Origin: Paenibacillus sp. Soil750 | GTDB taxonomy: Bacteria; Bacillota; Bacilli; Paenibacillales; NBRC-103111 | Assembly (NCBI RefSeq): GCF_001428045.1 | Contig: NZ_LMSD01000012.1 | Coordinates: 248,101 to 312,100 of the forward strand | Direction: 5' to 3' | Length of the DNA: 64,000 nt | In this document: piece after piece, positions 27,097 to 36,492 of the stretch | Layout of the letters: each line of letters opens with the position of its first letter | Numbering within the stretch: position 1 is the stretch's first letter | Notes under the pieces: generated by a model | What the model was told of the DNA's origin: nothing | The model's input: the letters and a program-made list of their open reading frames with translations, nothing else | Databases searched by the model: none | Position numbers and translations under genes: made by a program

Positions 27097-28834
27097 CGTC
27101 GTTACCTCCTTCTTGAATAGCATACAGCTCCGCGTATAAACCGTCTTGGGCTAACAGTTGATGATGGGTGCCCCGCTGAACAATTCTTCCTTCATGCAGC
27201 ACGATGATTTCATCGGTGTGCTTAAGAGCAGAAATCCGGTGTGCAATCCAGATCGTCGTCTTATTCGTTCGTTCTTTCCGAATCGCATCAATAATGTGCT
27301 TTTCCGTTACCGAATCTACGGCACTGACGCTGTCATCTAGAATCATTAAAGGCGAATCTTTGATAATTCCTCTTGCTAAGCTCGTTCGTTGACGTTGTCC
27401 CCCTGATAAGGTTACCCCGCGTTCACCTAGCTTCGTCTCAAATTTTTCTGGAAAAGACACGATGCTGGACAATATTTGTGCTTTATTGGCAGCACGTTCC
27501 ACTTGTTCTATAGAGGATTCCCTTTTGAAGAAGGCAATATTATCCCGAATGGATGTACTGAACAAAAAGCCCTCTTGCGGCACGTAAGCGATTTGATTCC
27601 GCAGACTTTCAAGCGTCACATCACGGATATCGCTATCTCCGATCCAGACTGTTCCTTCCGGCGGATCGTAGATTCGCAGCATGATTTTCATCAGCGTAGA
27701 CTTCCCGCTGCCCGTTTTGCCAATGATACCGATTGATTTCCCTGGTTCAATGGTCAGTGAGATATCATGAAGCACTTCATCCTCATCATCCGGATATGCA
27801 AAAGACAGATGCTCAATACGAATCTCTTCCTGATCTAGGTGCGTAGGTTGAGCAAGCTCATTCTGCTTAATGTCAGATTCCTTCGCTAGTAACTCATTAA
27901 CCCGCTCCAAGGAAGCTCGTGAACGCTGCAGCGCATTAATGACACGCCCAATTTGCTGTAAGGGATTCACCATCATCCGAATATACAACGTTAATTCAAC
28001 GAAATGACCAATCGTAATACGCCCATGAATCGTCAAATAGCCCCCGAAGGCAATCGCAATAATTAGCGATACCGCACCCAGAAACGGAATTAACGCTTCA
28101 AATAAAGAGGAAAGTCGTACTAACCGAAGTTGGTTGTCTCGAATCCGATCGACCGTTTCGCTAAATCTGCTAATCATGATCGGTTCTACCGCGAATTTCT
28201 TTGCAACACGGATGCCTCCAAATTGCTCTTCGGCTGACTCAGTCATCGTACCTAATGCTTCCTGAACTTGTAAGGAGCGCTGCTTGATGACTGGCTGAAA
28301 CTTAGCGGATAACACAGGAATTAGTAATAAGGGCACGATACAGATCAGAATGACGTACAACGGAATGGAGCTAAACAACATCGAAACGATAGCGGCAGCT
28401 ATTAAAATAACGGAGTTCGTAATCTGGTTGATCCCGAGTGAGATGGACTCTCGAATAACTGTCACATCATTCATCACATAGCTTAGCAGCTTACCGACAC
28501 CATTTTGGGAATAAAAAGTTGCTCCAAGCCGGGTAAAATGATCAAATAATCGATTTCTCGTTTCGAACTCGAAGCGTCGACCGCTCCGCATAATCATGTA
28601 TTGTCCTATCGCGCACAATACGCCAAAAGTCACGCCAATTACAAGCAGCTGCACGCTGTACTGCGCAATTAAACTTTTACTGAGTCCACCCTTCTGGAGC
28701 TGGTCCGTAAACATGCCTAGCAGTTTGGGATAGTACGAGTGCACAATATTCCCTACCGAAATCAAGAGTGCGGCGATGACATACACCAGCCAATTCTTAA
28801 GCAAGAAATCAACCAATAACCGTGTCGGCTTCAA
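27080..28834 (-). CDS. Heterodimeric ABC exporter, subunit A (degenerate catalytic site)
   Basis: The ATPase domain has Walker A GIIGKTGSGKST, signature LSGGQRQRTSLARG and Walker B LMILDDSVSAVD, so the catalytic glutamate is aspartate. With subunit B's altered signature this gives one weak and one strong ATP site, the pattern of YheI/YfiB/TM287-type heterodimers. I prefer the TTG at 28834 (AGGAAGTGA upstream, about 584 residues like YheI); an ATG at 28912 would add 26 residues but has no clear ribosome site. The two genes overlap, which indicates an operon. Confidence 0.9.
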   Translation of the reverse strand: MKPTRLLVDFLLKNWLVYVIAALLISVGNIVHSYYPKLLGMFTDQLQKGGLSKSLIAQYSVQLLVIGVTFGVLCAIGQYMIMRSGRRFEFETRNRLFDHFTRLGATFYSQNGVGKLLSYVMNDVTVIRESISLGINQITNSVILIAAAIVSMLFSSIPLYVILICIVPLLLIPVLSAKFQPVIKQRSLQVQEALGTMTESAEEQFGGIRVAKKFAVEPIMISRFSETVDRIRDNQLRLVRLSSLFEALIPFLGAVSLIIAIAFGGYLTIHGRITIGHFVELTLYIRMMVNPLQQIGRVINALQRSRASLERVNELLAKESDIKQNELAQPTHLDQEEIRIEHLSFAYPDDEDEVLHDISLTIEPGKSIGIIGKTGSGKSTLMKIMLRIYDPPEGTVWIGDSDIRDVTLESLRNQIAYVPQEGFLFSTSIRDNIAFFKRESSIEQVERAANKAQILSSIVSFPEKFETKLGERGVTLSGGQRQRTSLARGIIKDSPLMILDDSVSAVDSVTEKHIIDAIRKERTNKTTIWIAHRISALKHTDEIIVLHEGRIVQRGTHHQLLAQDGLYAELYAIQEGGNDDVQAE

Positions 28835-29016
28835 AACGACATCACTTCCTATTACAATTTTGACTCGCTTGTAAGTCTTTCTCCATGTATTAAAAACGTC
28901 CGATCCACGCATTTTCCAGTATACGCCTATTCAGTTCCACTTCCTATATCAGATATTGACGTTATAATAAGAGAAGTCGTCATAAATTTACATAGACCTA
29001 TAGGAGGCGCAGGATC

Positions 29017-29223
29017 ATGGACTTTATTTTAGATCGTATCGAAAATAAAATTGAGTTTTTTCAGGCTTATGATTTAAAAACACTTGAAAAGAAAATCAAT
29101 GATCAAGTCGACAACAACAAGGCGCTAATGCTCGATGTTTATGCCATTCAGCACAATATCGTATTCGACCCGAATGCGGGGAAAATGCTATATAGCGCTG
29201 TTGTTCATTTCAAAGTGAAATAG
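29017..29223 (+). CDS. DUF2536-family small protein (YrzA-like)
   Basis: A 68-residue protein, MDFILDRIENKIEFFQAYD to LYSAVVHFKVK, with AGGAGG ahead of the ATG. The size and the ends KIEFFQA and SAVVHFK fit the DUF2536 family as I remember it. Function unknown. It is divergent from the ABC exporter and one base from the next AraC gene, so the two are likely co-transcribed. A TATAAT at 28963-28968 may be its -10. Confidence 0.75.
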   Translation: MDFILDRIENKIEFFQAYDLKTLEKKINDQVDNNKALMLDVYAIQHNIVFDPNAGKMLYSAVVHFKVK

Positions 29224-29224
29224 C

Positions 29225-30142
29225 ATGACGATGAAGCGCATCATTACGGAATCGGGTGGCCACTTATATTTCGTTCCCGAACTGCCCATTTATGTAAATC
29301 GTGTTCATGAGTCCTTCGACTTGCAACAGCATACCCATGATTTCATTGAAATCAGCTATGTGGCAGAAGGCAGAGGTTCCCATTATATAGAAAATGTCAG
29401 TATGAATGTTACGAAAGGCGACCTCTTCTTCCTGCCTGTTGGCATATCCCATGTGTTTCGTCCCGCATCTACGAATCAGAACAAGCCGCTCATCGTATAT
29501 AACTGTATTTTCACACAGGCATGGATGAACCAATTACTTCAGCATGCAGTGACAATGGGAGAGCAAGAAATTCCACTTTTTTTTCAAAAAGCAACCGATC
29601 CTCATGGCGGTGTAGAATTCCTATCATTTCATGAACAAAATGGTGAATTTCAACCGTTGTTTGAACGATTACATTTCGAGTATAAAGCTCGACGAGCTGG
29701 TTTTATTACTGTTATGCAGTCGTGTGTTGAGCAGCTGTTCGTCTACATGCATCGAGCGAAGTTCGATCCGGATTCTTCTGTTCCTCACACTAGCATGAAA
29801 AGCATCGAAAATTTGCTGACTTATATTCGGATGAATTGCAGCGATCCGATTACGTTAGTCGAGGCAGCTGCAAAGCTTTCATTGAGTGAACGCCAGCTCC
29901 AACGACAATTGAAAAAGCTCACAGGCATGAGCTACACAACCTATGTGCAGCATGCACGGTTGGAAGCGTGTTGTCAGTATTTACGCGAGTCCACTGATAA
30001 GATCAGCGTTATCGCTGCGCGTGTTGGATATCAAGATATGAAATTCTTCAATCAGCTTTTCAAAAAAATGATCGGTGTCACACCGCGTCAATACCGCCAG
30101 CAGCAAGCTGAGCGCAAAAAACCACTCGCATCAATTGAATGA
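29225..30142 (+). CDS. AraC-family transcription regulator
   Basis: A 305-residue protein with a cupin sensing domain (HTHDFIEISYVAEGRGSHYI, GDLFFLPVGISHVFRP) and two C-terminal helix-turn-helices (ITLVEAAAKLSLSERQLQRQ; ISVIAARVGYQDMKFFNQLF, then GVTPRQYRQ). It is convergent with the CE7 esterase gene and may regulate carbohydrate genes. The start has only a weak ribosome site (AAAGTGA), which is consistent with coupling to the small gene upstream. Confidence 0.9.
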   Translation: MTMKRIITESGGHLYFVPELPIYVNRVHESFDLQQHTHDFIEISYVAEGRGSHYIENVSMNVTKGDLFFLPVGISHVFRPASTNQNKPLIVYNCIFTQAWMNQLLQHAVTMGEQEIPLFFQKATDPHGGVEFLSFHEQNGEFQPLFERLHFEYKARRAGFITVMQSCVEQLFVYMHRAKFDPDSSVPHTSMKSIENLLTYIRMNCSDPITLVEAAAKLSLSERQLQRQLKKLTGMSYTTYVQHARLEACCQYLRESTDKISVIAARVGYQDMKFFNQLFKKMIGVTPRQYRQQQAERKKPLASIE

Positions 30143-30155
30143 GAGTGGTTTTTTA
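30117..30155. terminator. Bidirectional terminator
   Basis: AAAAACCACTC and GAGTGGTTTTTT form a stem around about 13 bases that span the end of the AraC gene. The A-run and T-run on either side let it serve the convergent esterase gene as well. Confidence 0.75.
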
Positions 30156-30160
30156 ATTTG

Positions 30161-31120
30161 TTAAAGATCTAACATAAATTGGAAAGTCAAATCACCGAAA
30201 CCTGGCAGTCCTTCATGTCCGAAATCCGGGAAGATTTCTAGTTTTTTGTTTGCAGTGATTTTATTATAAGCCGCAAATTGGGTAGACGGCGGGCATACCG
30301 TGTCCATGAGACCTACGGCCATCATCACATCACCTTGAATACGATTAGCTAGGTTTTGAATATCAATATAGCCTAATTTCGTGAAATATTCTTCCTCACG
30401 TTTGTGCTGTGGGTCATGACGGCGGAAAAAGTCTTTCAACTCTTGGTAGGCATCCTTTGCCAAATCCATCTCCCATACGCGCTTGTAGTCACTCAGGAAT
30501 GGATAGACGGGTGCTAATTTCTTAATGCGTGGCTCAAGTGCTGCACAAGCAATCGTTAAAGCACCGCCTTGTGACCCCCCCATTGCGCCTACACGTGCAG
30601 GGTCTACTTCAGGCATACTCATCGCAATGCCAGCAAGCTGTGCGGTATCTAAGAAAATATCACGGAACAGGAGCTGATCTGGGTGATCATCCAATCCACG
30701 AACGATGTGTCCTCTTAGAGTCGTCCCTTTGGTTCCGCCAACATCCTCCGAGAATCCACCTTGACCACGGCAATCCATGGAGAAGAAGGAATAGCCAAGC
30801 GCTGCATAAGAAAGCTTATCGTTCCAATCACCCGAATTACCGGAGTACCCATGGAACTGCACAATCGCTGGATGTGGCTCAGTCACATTCTTTGGACGAA
30901 TATATTTCGCGTAAATGCGAGCACCTTTAACACCTGTGAAATACAGATCAAAGCAGTCCGCATACGGTACTTGAAATTCACTAGGGCGAAGTTCGATTTG
31001 CGGATCTACCGCCTTCATTTCAGCGATTGCACGCTCCCAATACGTATCAAAATCTTCGGGTCTTGGATTTCGTCCTTCGTAAGAAAGAAGCTTTTCTAAT
31101 GGATAATCAACTGCTGGCAT
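30161..31120 (-). CDS. axeA: CE7 acetyl esterase (acetylxylan esterase/cephalosporin C deacetylase)
   Basis: A 319-residue alpha/beta hydrolase. All three CE7 marks are present: DCRGQGG near residue 119, GGSQGG with the nucleophile Ser near 182, and FGHEG with the catalytic His near 300; DTVCPPS supplies the Asp region. It has no signal peptide, so it should deacetylate small acetylated oligosaccharides after uptake. It is in an operon with the 31145 gene upstream (24-base gap). GAGG precedes the ATG. Confidence 0.92.
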   Translation of the reverse strand: MPAVDYPLEKLLSYEGRNPRPEDFDTYWERAIAEMKAVDPQIELRPSEFQVPYADCFDLYFTGVKGARIYAKYIRPKNVTEPHPAIVQFHGYSGNSGDWNDKLSYAALGYSFFSMDCRGQGGFSEDVGGTKGTTLRGHIVRGLDDHPDQLLFRDIFLDTAQLAGIAMSMPEVDPARVGAMGGSQGGALTIACAALEPRIKKLAPVYPFLSDYKRVWEMDLAKDAYQELKDFFRRHDPQHKREEEYFTKLGYIDIQNLANRIQGDVMMAVGLMDTVCPPSTQFAAYNKITANKKLEIFPDFGHEGLPGFGDLTFQFMLDL

Positions 31121-31144
31121 GTGTCCATCCTCATTTCTATGAAT

Positions 31145-32791
31145 TTAAGCGATCGTATACGAAGTGAAATCGATGACCTCACCATCAATGAGTTTACGGA
31201 TTTCCTTCGTTGGATCGCCGCTTAACAACAATGTTTGATTGGACAAGGAAGTATATGTAATCGTGTTATTTGCACCGTATGTAGGTTGCTTGGCTTTCAT
31301 CATTTCTGCAAAATGGTGAACATCGCGAATGCCGAGTGACTCTGCATTTGCTTGATCAACGCATTCGACGACGACTGCATTTGTTCTACCTCGACTAGTG
31401 ACAAAACAACGATCCTCCAGAACTTCACGATGATATGGTTGCTGGATGTATACGGCCATTAAAGCGTTACCTACCCGTCCAAATAGTCCGTTTGGTGACT
31501 CAACCCACTCACCTAGCGGCAAGCACCCTTTGATGTAGGTAGGCTGGTCTTCTGGTATGGAATAGGTAGCCATAATAACTTGTTTATGAAAAAGCACTTC
31601 TGTGTATTCGCTTTGATGACGCAAATCTCCTTCTGGCTGCTCCAAATCTGGATGGAAAAAATAAGCATGATTCACACCTTGTACGTGATCAAGCGGGAAC
31701 GCAATGTCCCAGCGATGCTGTTCGTTATCGAACTCGCGAATTCGTTCCCACATACCGCCCATTGCAAAGCTTTCTGTGAAGTATACATAACTATGGAGAT
31801 GATCATTCTCATGCTGAGCTTGACCGATTTGTTTAGGAATTTGTCGTTTAATTTCGACGGGGACTGATGACCGATGCAAGGCAGTTTGAATGGTTTGGGC
31901 TGGCGCTTTATATTCAAGGAATCCCGCATATTCGGTTCTTGGCATGTTCGCCGGCAGTTTGAAGTCCCCGTATTGCACATAATCGTGCAGCACATTCGTA
32001 TCCTTAGGCATGTCATGCGGCCAAATCCGCGCGTGCGGACCTGCCCAAGCGCCACCCAAGTAGAACGTCGCTCGCTCGCTCCACAAATAATCCAGCATGC
32101 GAGCTAGCTCACTTCGGATTGCTGTATCTTGGATCAACTGCCACGCACAGGTGAAAGCCTGCACCCAATGCCAGAACCACGGGAGACCACCGTATTCTGT
32201 CATCCCATTGGCTGTGACTCGTTTGAGTGTTAATTGCAGACTTTCGTAACCATCTTGGACTAAAACGGCATCTTCATAGCGTTGTCCGAAAATCAGCTTC
32301 GCAGCCGTATATTTGGCTTCGTGATGACCATAACTTGTTAGCGGTTTCCGATAAAAGTTGCTGTCGTAAATATGGCGAAGCGTCTTATCAAATGCTACAC
32401 GAAGCGCTTCACTCAACTGCTCTTGATATCGCTGGGCAAAATAAACCATCAAGCTCCCCATGAGCTCAACTGGCAATGTATTCTTAGACGCCTCTTGAGG
32501 CGTTGGTCTTAAATTAAGTGGCCAGTGACCATAAGTGCTACTAGCTGGATCTTGATCTTGAATCTCAAGTAGATGAAGGAAAACACCCTCTGCTTTATCC
32601 CTCGCTTCCTTACGATCGCCTTCGAAGGTGATCGTGGGATCCACAGAAGCAGCGAATAGATAGGATGCGTAATAGAAATTGTCACGCACGTCCCCTTCGA
32701 ATAGAAAACCATTGCTCAGAACTGGCTGTTTATAAGCTGCATGCGCAATATTCGCAATAATTTCGTCTTGGCGTTGCTGTATCGTAGTCAA
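31145..32791 (-). CDS. Unrecognised enzyme-like protein, 548 residues, in a carbohydrate operon
   Basis: A TTG start at 32791 has AGGAG eight bases upstream. The first 330 residues are helix-rich with aromatic and acidic patches (RDNFYYASYLFAASVD, SYGHHEAKYTAAKL, GGLPWFWHWVQAFTCAWQL, HDYVQYGDFKLP), which suggests an alpha-toroid carbohydrate enzyme. The C-terminal 200 residues look beta-rich, as in alpha-toroid lyases and hydrolases. No signal peptide. It is first in an operon with the CE7 esterase, under a LacI-type operator. I cannot name the family. Confidence 0.8.
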   Translation of the reverse strand: MTTIQQRQDEIIANIAHAAYKQPVLSNGFLFEGDVRDNFYYASYLFAASVDPTITFEGDRKEARDKAEGVFLHLLEIQDQDPASSTYGHWPLNLRPTPQEASKNTLPVELMGSLMVYFAQRYQEQLSEALRVAFDKTLRHIYDSNFYRKPLTSYGHHEAKYTAAKLIFGQRYEDAVLVQDGYESLQLTLKRVTANGMTEYGGLPWFWHWVQAFTCAWQLIQDTAIRSELARMLDYLWSERATFYLGGAWAGPHARIWPHDMPKDTNVLHDYVQYGDFKLPANMPRTEYAGFLEYKAPAQTIQTALHRSSVPVEIKRQIPKQIGQAQHENDHLHSYVYFTESFAMGGMWERIREFDNEQHRWDIAFPLDHVQGVNHAYFFHPDLEQPEGDLRHQSEYTEVLFHKQVIMATYSIPEDQPTYIKGCLPLGEWVESPNGLFGRVGNALMAVYIQQPYHREVLEDRCFVTSRGRTNAVVVECVDQANAESLGIRDVHHFAEMMKAKQPTYGANNTITYTSLSNQTLLLSGDPTKEIRKLIDGEVIDFTSYTIA

Positions 32792-32854
32792 GTTGTCATC
32801 TCCTATTGAGTAACATAGTCAAGTGAAGAACATTTTTAAGTTCAAAACACGTGT

Positions 32855-32903
32855 TGAAACGTTTCACTTCACCAATTTTATATGTTAATAAATGTAGCGT
32901 CAA
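32855..32903 (-). promoter_or_regulatory. Promoter and LacI-type operator of the 31145/CE7 operon
   Basis: On the minus strand TTGACG (32903-32898), 17 bases, and TAAAAT (32880-32875) form a good sigma-A promoter. A perfect 12-bp palindrome TGAAACGTTTCA (32855-32866) falls at about +3 to +14, the right place for a LacI-family repressor or CcpA. The leader to the TTG start is about 75 bases. Confidence 0.7.
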
Positions 32904-32930
32904 TGCGAATTTGCTAGGATAGGGATGCTA

Positions 32931-32955
32931 GTTGGGTTGGGTTGGGTTGGGTTGC
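32931..32955. repeat. Short GTTGG tandem repeat
   Basis: Four copies of GTTGG followed by GTTGC, upstream of the 31145-operon promoter. Simple repeat, no known role. Confidence 0.8.
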
Positions 32956-33002
32956 TTACACTGCTTCAAGGGGCTCCCTTTCGTCTCCTGAGTTAGTGTT
33001 AA

Positions 33003-33191
33003 CAGATTAACTGGAAATTGTACAGCTATTTCGCTTATATCCCCTTGGAAAATCAGATTAGATGTAAAAAATGTATTTAATTTCTTCAGTTTTCCTCAAT
33101 ACAGTCAAATTTCTTGAAATTAACTTCAGAAAATCCATCTAATTTCCATTTCAACGGAATTGCCTAAGCATTAACTGTATAAAATCCATCT
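33003..33191 (-). repeat. Interspersed 189-bp element, copy A
   Basis: Read on the minus strand this segment aligns without gaps to 57731-57919. By eye about half of all positions match, with strongest blocks at element positions 1-20, 51-80, 111-130 and 161-185. Two direct copies of ATGGATTTTNTNNNGTTAAT lie 51 bp apart at its start. The rest of 32956-33300 holds nothing I can identify. Confidence 0.65.
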
Positions 33192-33302
33192 ATATCTATC
33201 CGGAGCGTACAAATCTTATTTAAAGCACCTCATCGCTTACTCTAGGAAAGCTTATCGTCACTTTCATCAATTCCATTTTGACTTTAAACATCCCCTGCCC
33301 AT

Positions 33303-33331
33303 GAAAAAGAACCTCCGCAAACCTGCGGAGG
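33303..33331 (-). terminator. Terminator of ald
   Basis: CCTCCGC pairs with GCGGAGG around six bases, then TTCTTTTT on the minus strand; it is 15 bases past the ald stop. Confidence 0.85.
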
Positions 33332-33345
33332 CCCCAAATTCTGAT

Positions 33346-34461
33346 CTATCGAATCAGCGAATAAATATCCGTGTACGCATAGCCATGAGCCTCAGCGACG
33401 GCTTGATACGTGACATGTCCTTGTGTCACATTAATCCCCTTAGCGATGGCTTTGTTATCGAGCGCTGCACGCACGAAACCTTTGCCTGCAATTTGTAGAC
33501 CATAGCTGGTCGTCACATTCGTCAACGCTAATGTAGAGGTACGCGCCACGGCTCCCGGCATATTGGCTACGGCATAATGGATGACCCCATGCTTCACATA
33601 GGTTGGCTGATCATGGGTTGTAATGCGGTCGATCGTCTCAATCGATCCGCCCTGATCAATGGCAACGTCGATGATCACACTGCCTGGACTCATCGTTTTT
33701 ACCATTTCCTCGGTGACGAGTCGAGGTGCGCGAGCGCCAGGAATCAGTACCGCGCCAACAACGAGATCCGCACGGCGTACTACTTCAGCGATGTTGTAGG
33801 GATTGGACATGATCGTTTTCACACGGCCCTGAAATTGATCATCCAATTGACGAAGCCGGTCGGCATTCAAGTCAATGATCGTTACGTCAGCACCGAGCCC
33901 GATGGCCATTTTAGCTGCATTTGCGCCGACGATGCCGCCTCCGATCACAGCTACTTTCCCTGTTTCAACGCCAGGGACACCACCAAGCAGAATGCCTTTG
34001 CCGCCATGAGCTTTCTCTAGAAAATGAGCACCGATCTGCACAGACATGCGTCCAGCCACTTCGCTCATCGGCGTTAGGAGCGGCAAGCTCCCGTTCTCGA
34101 GTTGAATCGTTTCGTAGGCGATGGCTGTTACATTTTGACTAACCAGGGCATGCGTTAATTCCGCTTCAGGAGCAAGATGCAGATACGTGTACAATATCAA
34201 ACCATCATGAAAGTAACCATATTCTTGAGGCAGTGGTTCTTTCACTTTGACGACCATGTCCGATGACCATACTTCCGCTGCGGTTGCAACGATTGTTGCA
34301 CCAGCCGCTGCATAATCCTCGTCTGTGAAACCAATGCTGTGCCCTGCTAACGTTTCGATCCGCACTTCGTGTCCTGCCTGTTTGTATGAAAGCACCGAAC
34401 TTGGTGTCATGCCAACGCGAAACTCATTATTTTTAATTTCTTTCGGAACGCCAATAATCAT
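33346..34461 (-). CDS. ald: Alanine dehydrogenase
   Basis: A 371-residue enzyme interconverting L-alanine and pyruvate with NAD, important for alanine use and sporulation in Bacillus. Seen: [20 protein letters not shown], substrate-binding Lys in [11 protein letters not shown], catalytic His in [13 protein letters not shown] loop [20 protein letters not shown], and [10 protein letters not shown] near the active site. Length and order are standard. It lies downstream of a PucR-type gene. Confidence 0.96.
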   Translation of the reverse strand: MIIGVPKEIKNNEFRVGMTPSSVLSYKQAGHEVRIETLAGHSIGFTDEDYAAAGATIVATAAEVWSSDMVVKVKEPLPQEYGYFHDGLILYTYLHLAPEAELTHALVSQNVTAIAYETIQLENGSLPLLTPMSEVAGRMSVQIGAHFLEKAHGGKGILLGGVPGVETGKVAVIGGGIVGANAAKMAIGLGADVTIIDLNADRLRQLDDQFQGRVKTIMSNPYNIAEVVRRADLVVGAVLIPGARAPRLVTEEMVKTMSPGSVIIDVAIDQGGSIETIDRITTHDQPTYVKHGVIHYAVANMPGAVARTSTLALTNVTTSYGLQIAGKGFVRAALDNKAIAKGINVTQGHVTYQAVAEAHGYAYTDIYSLIR

Positions 34462-34520
34462 GCCCCATCAACCTCTCTTGAGGACCCCCTAATGAAAGGA
34501 TCGCTCTCTACTTGTCTCCA

Positions 34521-34548
34521 AGTATAAGAGAGATTGTGGCACATGCCA
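34521..34548 (-). promoter_or_regulatory. ald promoter with an inverted repeat over a weak -35
   Basis: TATACT (34526-34521) is a good -10, but the -35 position reads ATGGCA. The inverted repeat TGGCACATGCCA (34537-34548) covers that site. This is the layout of an activator-dependent promoter, consistent with an AdeR-like PucR activator. The site is inferred. Confidence 0.45.
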
Positions 34549-34583
34549 TTAGACATTTTGTCAAAAAACTACCGCTTTTCTTT

Positions 34584-36239
34584 TCACAATTTCTTTTCTG
34601 GATGAAGGAGCTGATAGGCTCTGATTCCCACTTGTAGCGCCAATCTTTTCTCAGGAAGCATATAATCAGCGCCTAGGAGCTCTTCAATTTTGTCCAATCG
34701 ATAATAGAGAGATTGTCTCACGATAAAAAGCTGCTGCGCAGCGATTTGCTTCGATCCATCATGGTCGAGATACACTTTAAGCGTTCGCAGCAGTTCGCTG
34801 CCTTTTAGATTATCGTGATCAATAATTGGACCGAGATAGGATCGGACGAATGACGCCAGTATTCCTTTGTCCGCGATATGAAATAACAGTTCGAATACGC
34901 CTAGCTCATCATAAAACATGACGTTCTTCTGCTGCAGCGTAACTGTTAATGACAACGCTTGAAGCGCTTCCTGATAGCTGCGATAGGCGTTCAAAAAGCT
35001 TTGAATAGGCTGTCCAATACCGATCTTCAACCGAGTCCCCGCGTGATCCTTCATCCCTTGAAGCGACTCAAGCACATGCTGCAAACGCTCCTTAGCTGGC
35101 TTTTTAGGAGCTTTATCGAATGCAAGAACAACAAGTCTGTTATGTTTTAACGTAATGATGGGATAAAATAGCTGCCCCTCAAAAATCGATCTAGCCGCAA
35201 GCGACAAATGAAGACCCGCAGATTCGATTCCTTCCTCTTCCGCAGTCATACCATCTTCTTGCTCCTGCTCAAATTCGATCAAGAGAACCTGATACGTTAG
35301 CGCATTCAGACGTTTAAATTCACCACCGATTAGATCTTTGATCTGCTCCTCCTGATGAATGCGCATATGAAGCAGATCATCTACCCACAGTGTTTGGGAA
35401 TACAATTTCCGTTCTTCCATGTACCGTTTCCGCAACAAATCCTGTGCAATAGACAGAGAGGCTGAGTCTAGAATTAAATATTCATACTCCTGCGGCTTAC
35501 GATCAAGCACGAGCATAATGTGGGCCCAGGTTTTACCCATAGCCCCAACAGGCTGAACGATTACGGATTGTCCCTCTATGTCTTCAAAATACAACCCTGC
35601 TCCTGTTTCGTCATACCCGCTTTCTGTACTTCTGCTTGCAAGGAAAGTCAGCCATTGCGCTGACTCCCGTTTGCCAAGCGGCGGAGTGAATTTCGGCCCA
35701 GCATCGATTGGCACATAAATAACTTGACCTTTGGTGCTGCTTTGCAATAAAGCAAGTACATGCGTGACACCTTGGGAAGATAACGTCATCCGATGAAATT
35801 CACGCGATATTTTCTCCAAATCCTGAAGTGCCTTATGATGCTGATTAATAATATGAGCATGGATATCCTGCGTGATGTCAATAAATCGAACCGCTTCTGG
35901 GAAAATAATGAGCGGGAAATCGTGAGCCTCGGCCGCATCCATCCATTCTTGGGGAACTGAACTTATATAGTGTCCCATCTCGATACAAAGACAGGTTACG
36001 TTTCTGTGGATTAACTGCTCTAGATAGGTCATGAACGATTTCGTATCGTTCTTAAATGCGGCACCTGTCGTTAGGATCATCTCGCCTCCTTGCAACAGTT
36101 GTTCAAACTGAATCACCTCGATAATGTGAACCCAGCGTACCAATCGTCCTAAGCCCATTTTGCCAGCCGCGATATAAGCATGTTGAAATGAGGGGCGTGC
36201 TAATATCTCTTCAACGGTTAATTGATAGTTTTGATGCAT
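34584..36239 (-). CDS. PucR-family regulator (AdeR-like activator of ald)
   Basis: A 551-residue protein with an N-terminal PucR domain (LTVEEILARPSFQHAYIAAG, GGEMILTTGAAF), a middle domain, and the C-terminal helix-turn-helix LYRLDK-type region: YLDHDGSKQIAAQQLFIVRQ SLYYRLDKIEELLG. In Bacillus subtilis AdeR, a PucR protein, activates ald; adjacency here supports the same job. It is in the same direction as ald, with 122 bases between. The ribosome site is modest (AGAGAAGTGAG). Confidence 0.88.
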   Translation of the reverse strand: MHQNYQLTVEEILARPSFQHAYIAAGKMGLGRLVRWVHIIEVIQFEQLLQGGEMILTTGAAFKNDTKSFMTYLEQLIHRNVTCLCIEMGHYISSVPQEWMDAAEAHDFPLIIFPEAVRFIDITQDIHAHIINQHHKALQDLEKISREFHRMTLSSQGVTHVLALLQSSTKGQVIYVPIDAGPKFTPPLGKRESAQWLTFLASRSTESGYDETGAGLYFEDIEGQSVIVQPVGAMGKTWAHIMLVLDRKPQEYEYLILDSASLSIAQDLLRKRYMEERKLYSQTLWVDDLLHMRIHQEEQIKDLIGGEFKRLNALTYQVLLIEFEQEQEDGMTAEEEGIESAGLHLSLAARSIFEGQLFYPIITLKHNRLVVLAFDKAPKKPAKERLQHVLESLQGMKDHAGTRLKIGIGQPIQSFLNAYRSYQEALQALSLTVTLQQKNVMFYDELGVFELLFHIADKGILASFVRSYLGPIIDHDNLKGSELLRTLKVYLDHDGSKQIAAQQLFIVRQSLYYRLDKIEELLGADYMLPEKRLALQVGIRAYQLLHPEKKL

Positions 36240-36421
36240 GTAAACTCACTTCTCTCTACTCGTTCTCGATCTAATCTTCTCTAAAAGTTATCCACAATCT
36301 TCGTCATAGAGTATTTGTGGATATAAAATGCATACGTTCAATTAGTTACATTTTCAGTGTACACGAAAATCTAATAAGATTCATATTCCTACGCCAACAT
36401 CCGAATGCTTCCTTCAAACAT

Positions 36422-36459
36422 GAAAATGCCGCTAGCTCTTAGAACAATGAGCTAACGGC
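36422..36459 (-). terminator. Terminator of the GH-A gene
   Basis: On the minus strand GCCGTTAGCTC pairs with GAGCTAGCGGC and is followed by ATTTTC. Nearly the same stem occurs at 21263-21298. Confidence 0.7.
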
Positions 36460-36492
36460 GTATGAGCCACATGTACAATCAACTTTTCCCAA

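Noticed and set aside
33577-34020. 147-codon plus-strand frame
   Set aside because: Antisense to ald, with no ribosome site; explained by codon use of ald.
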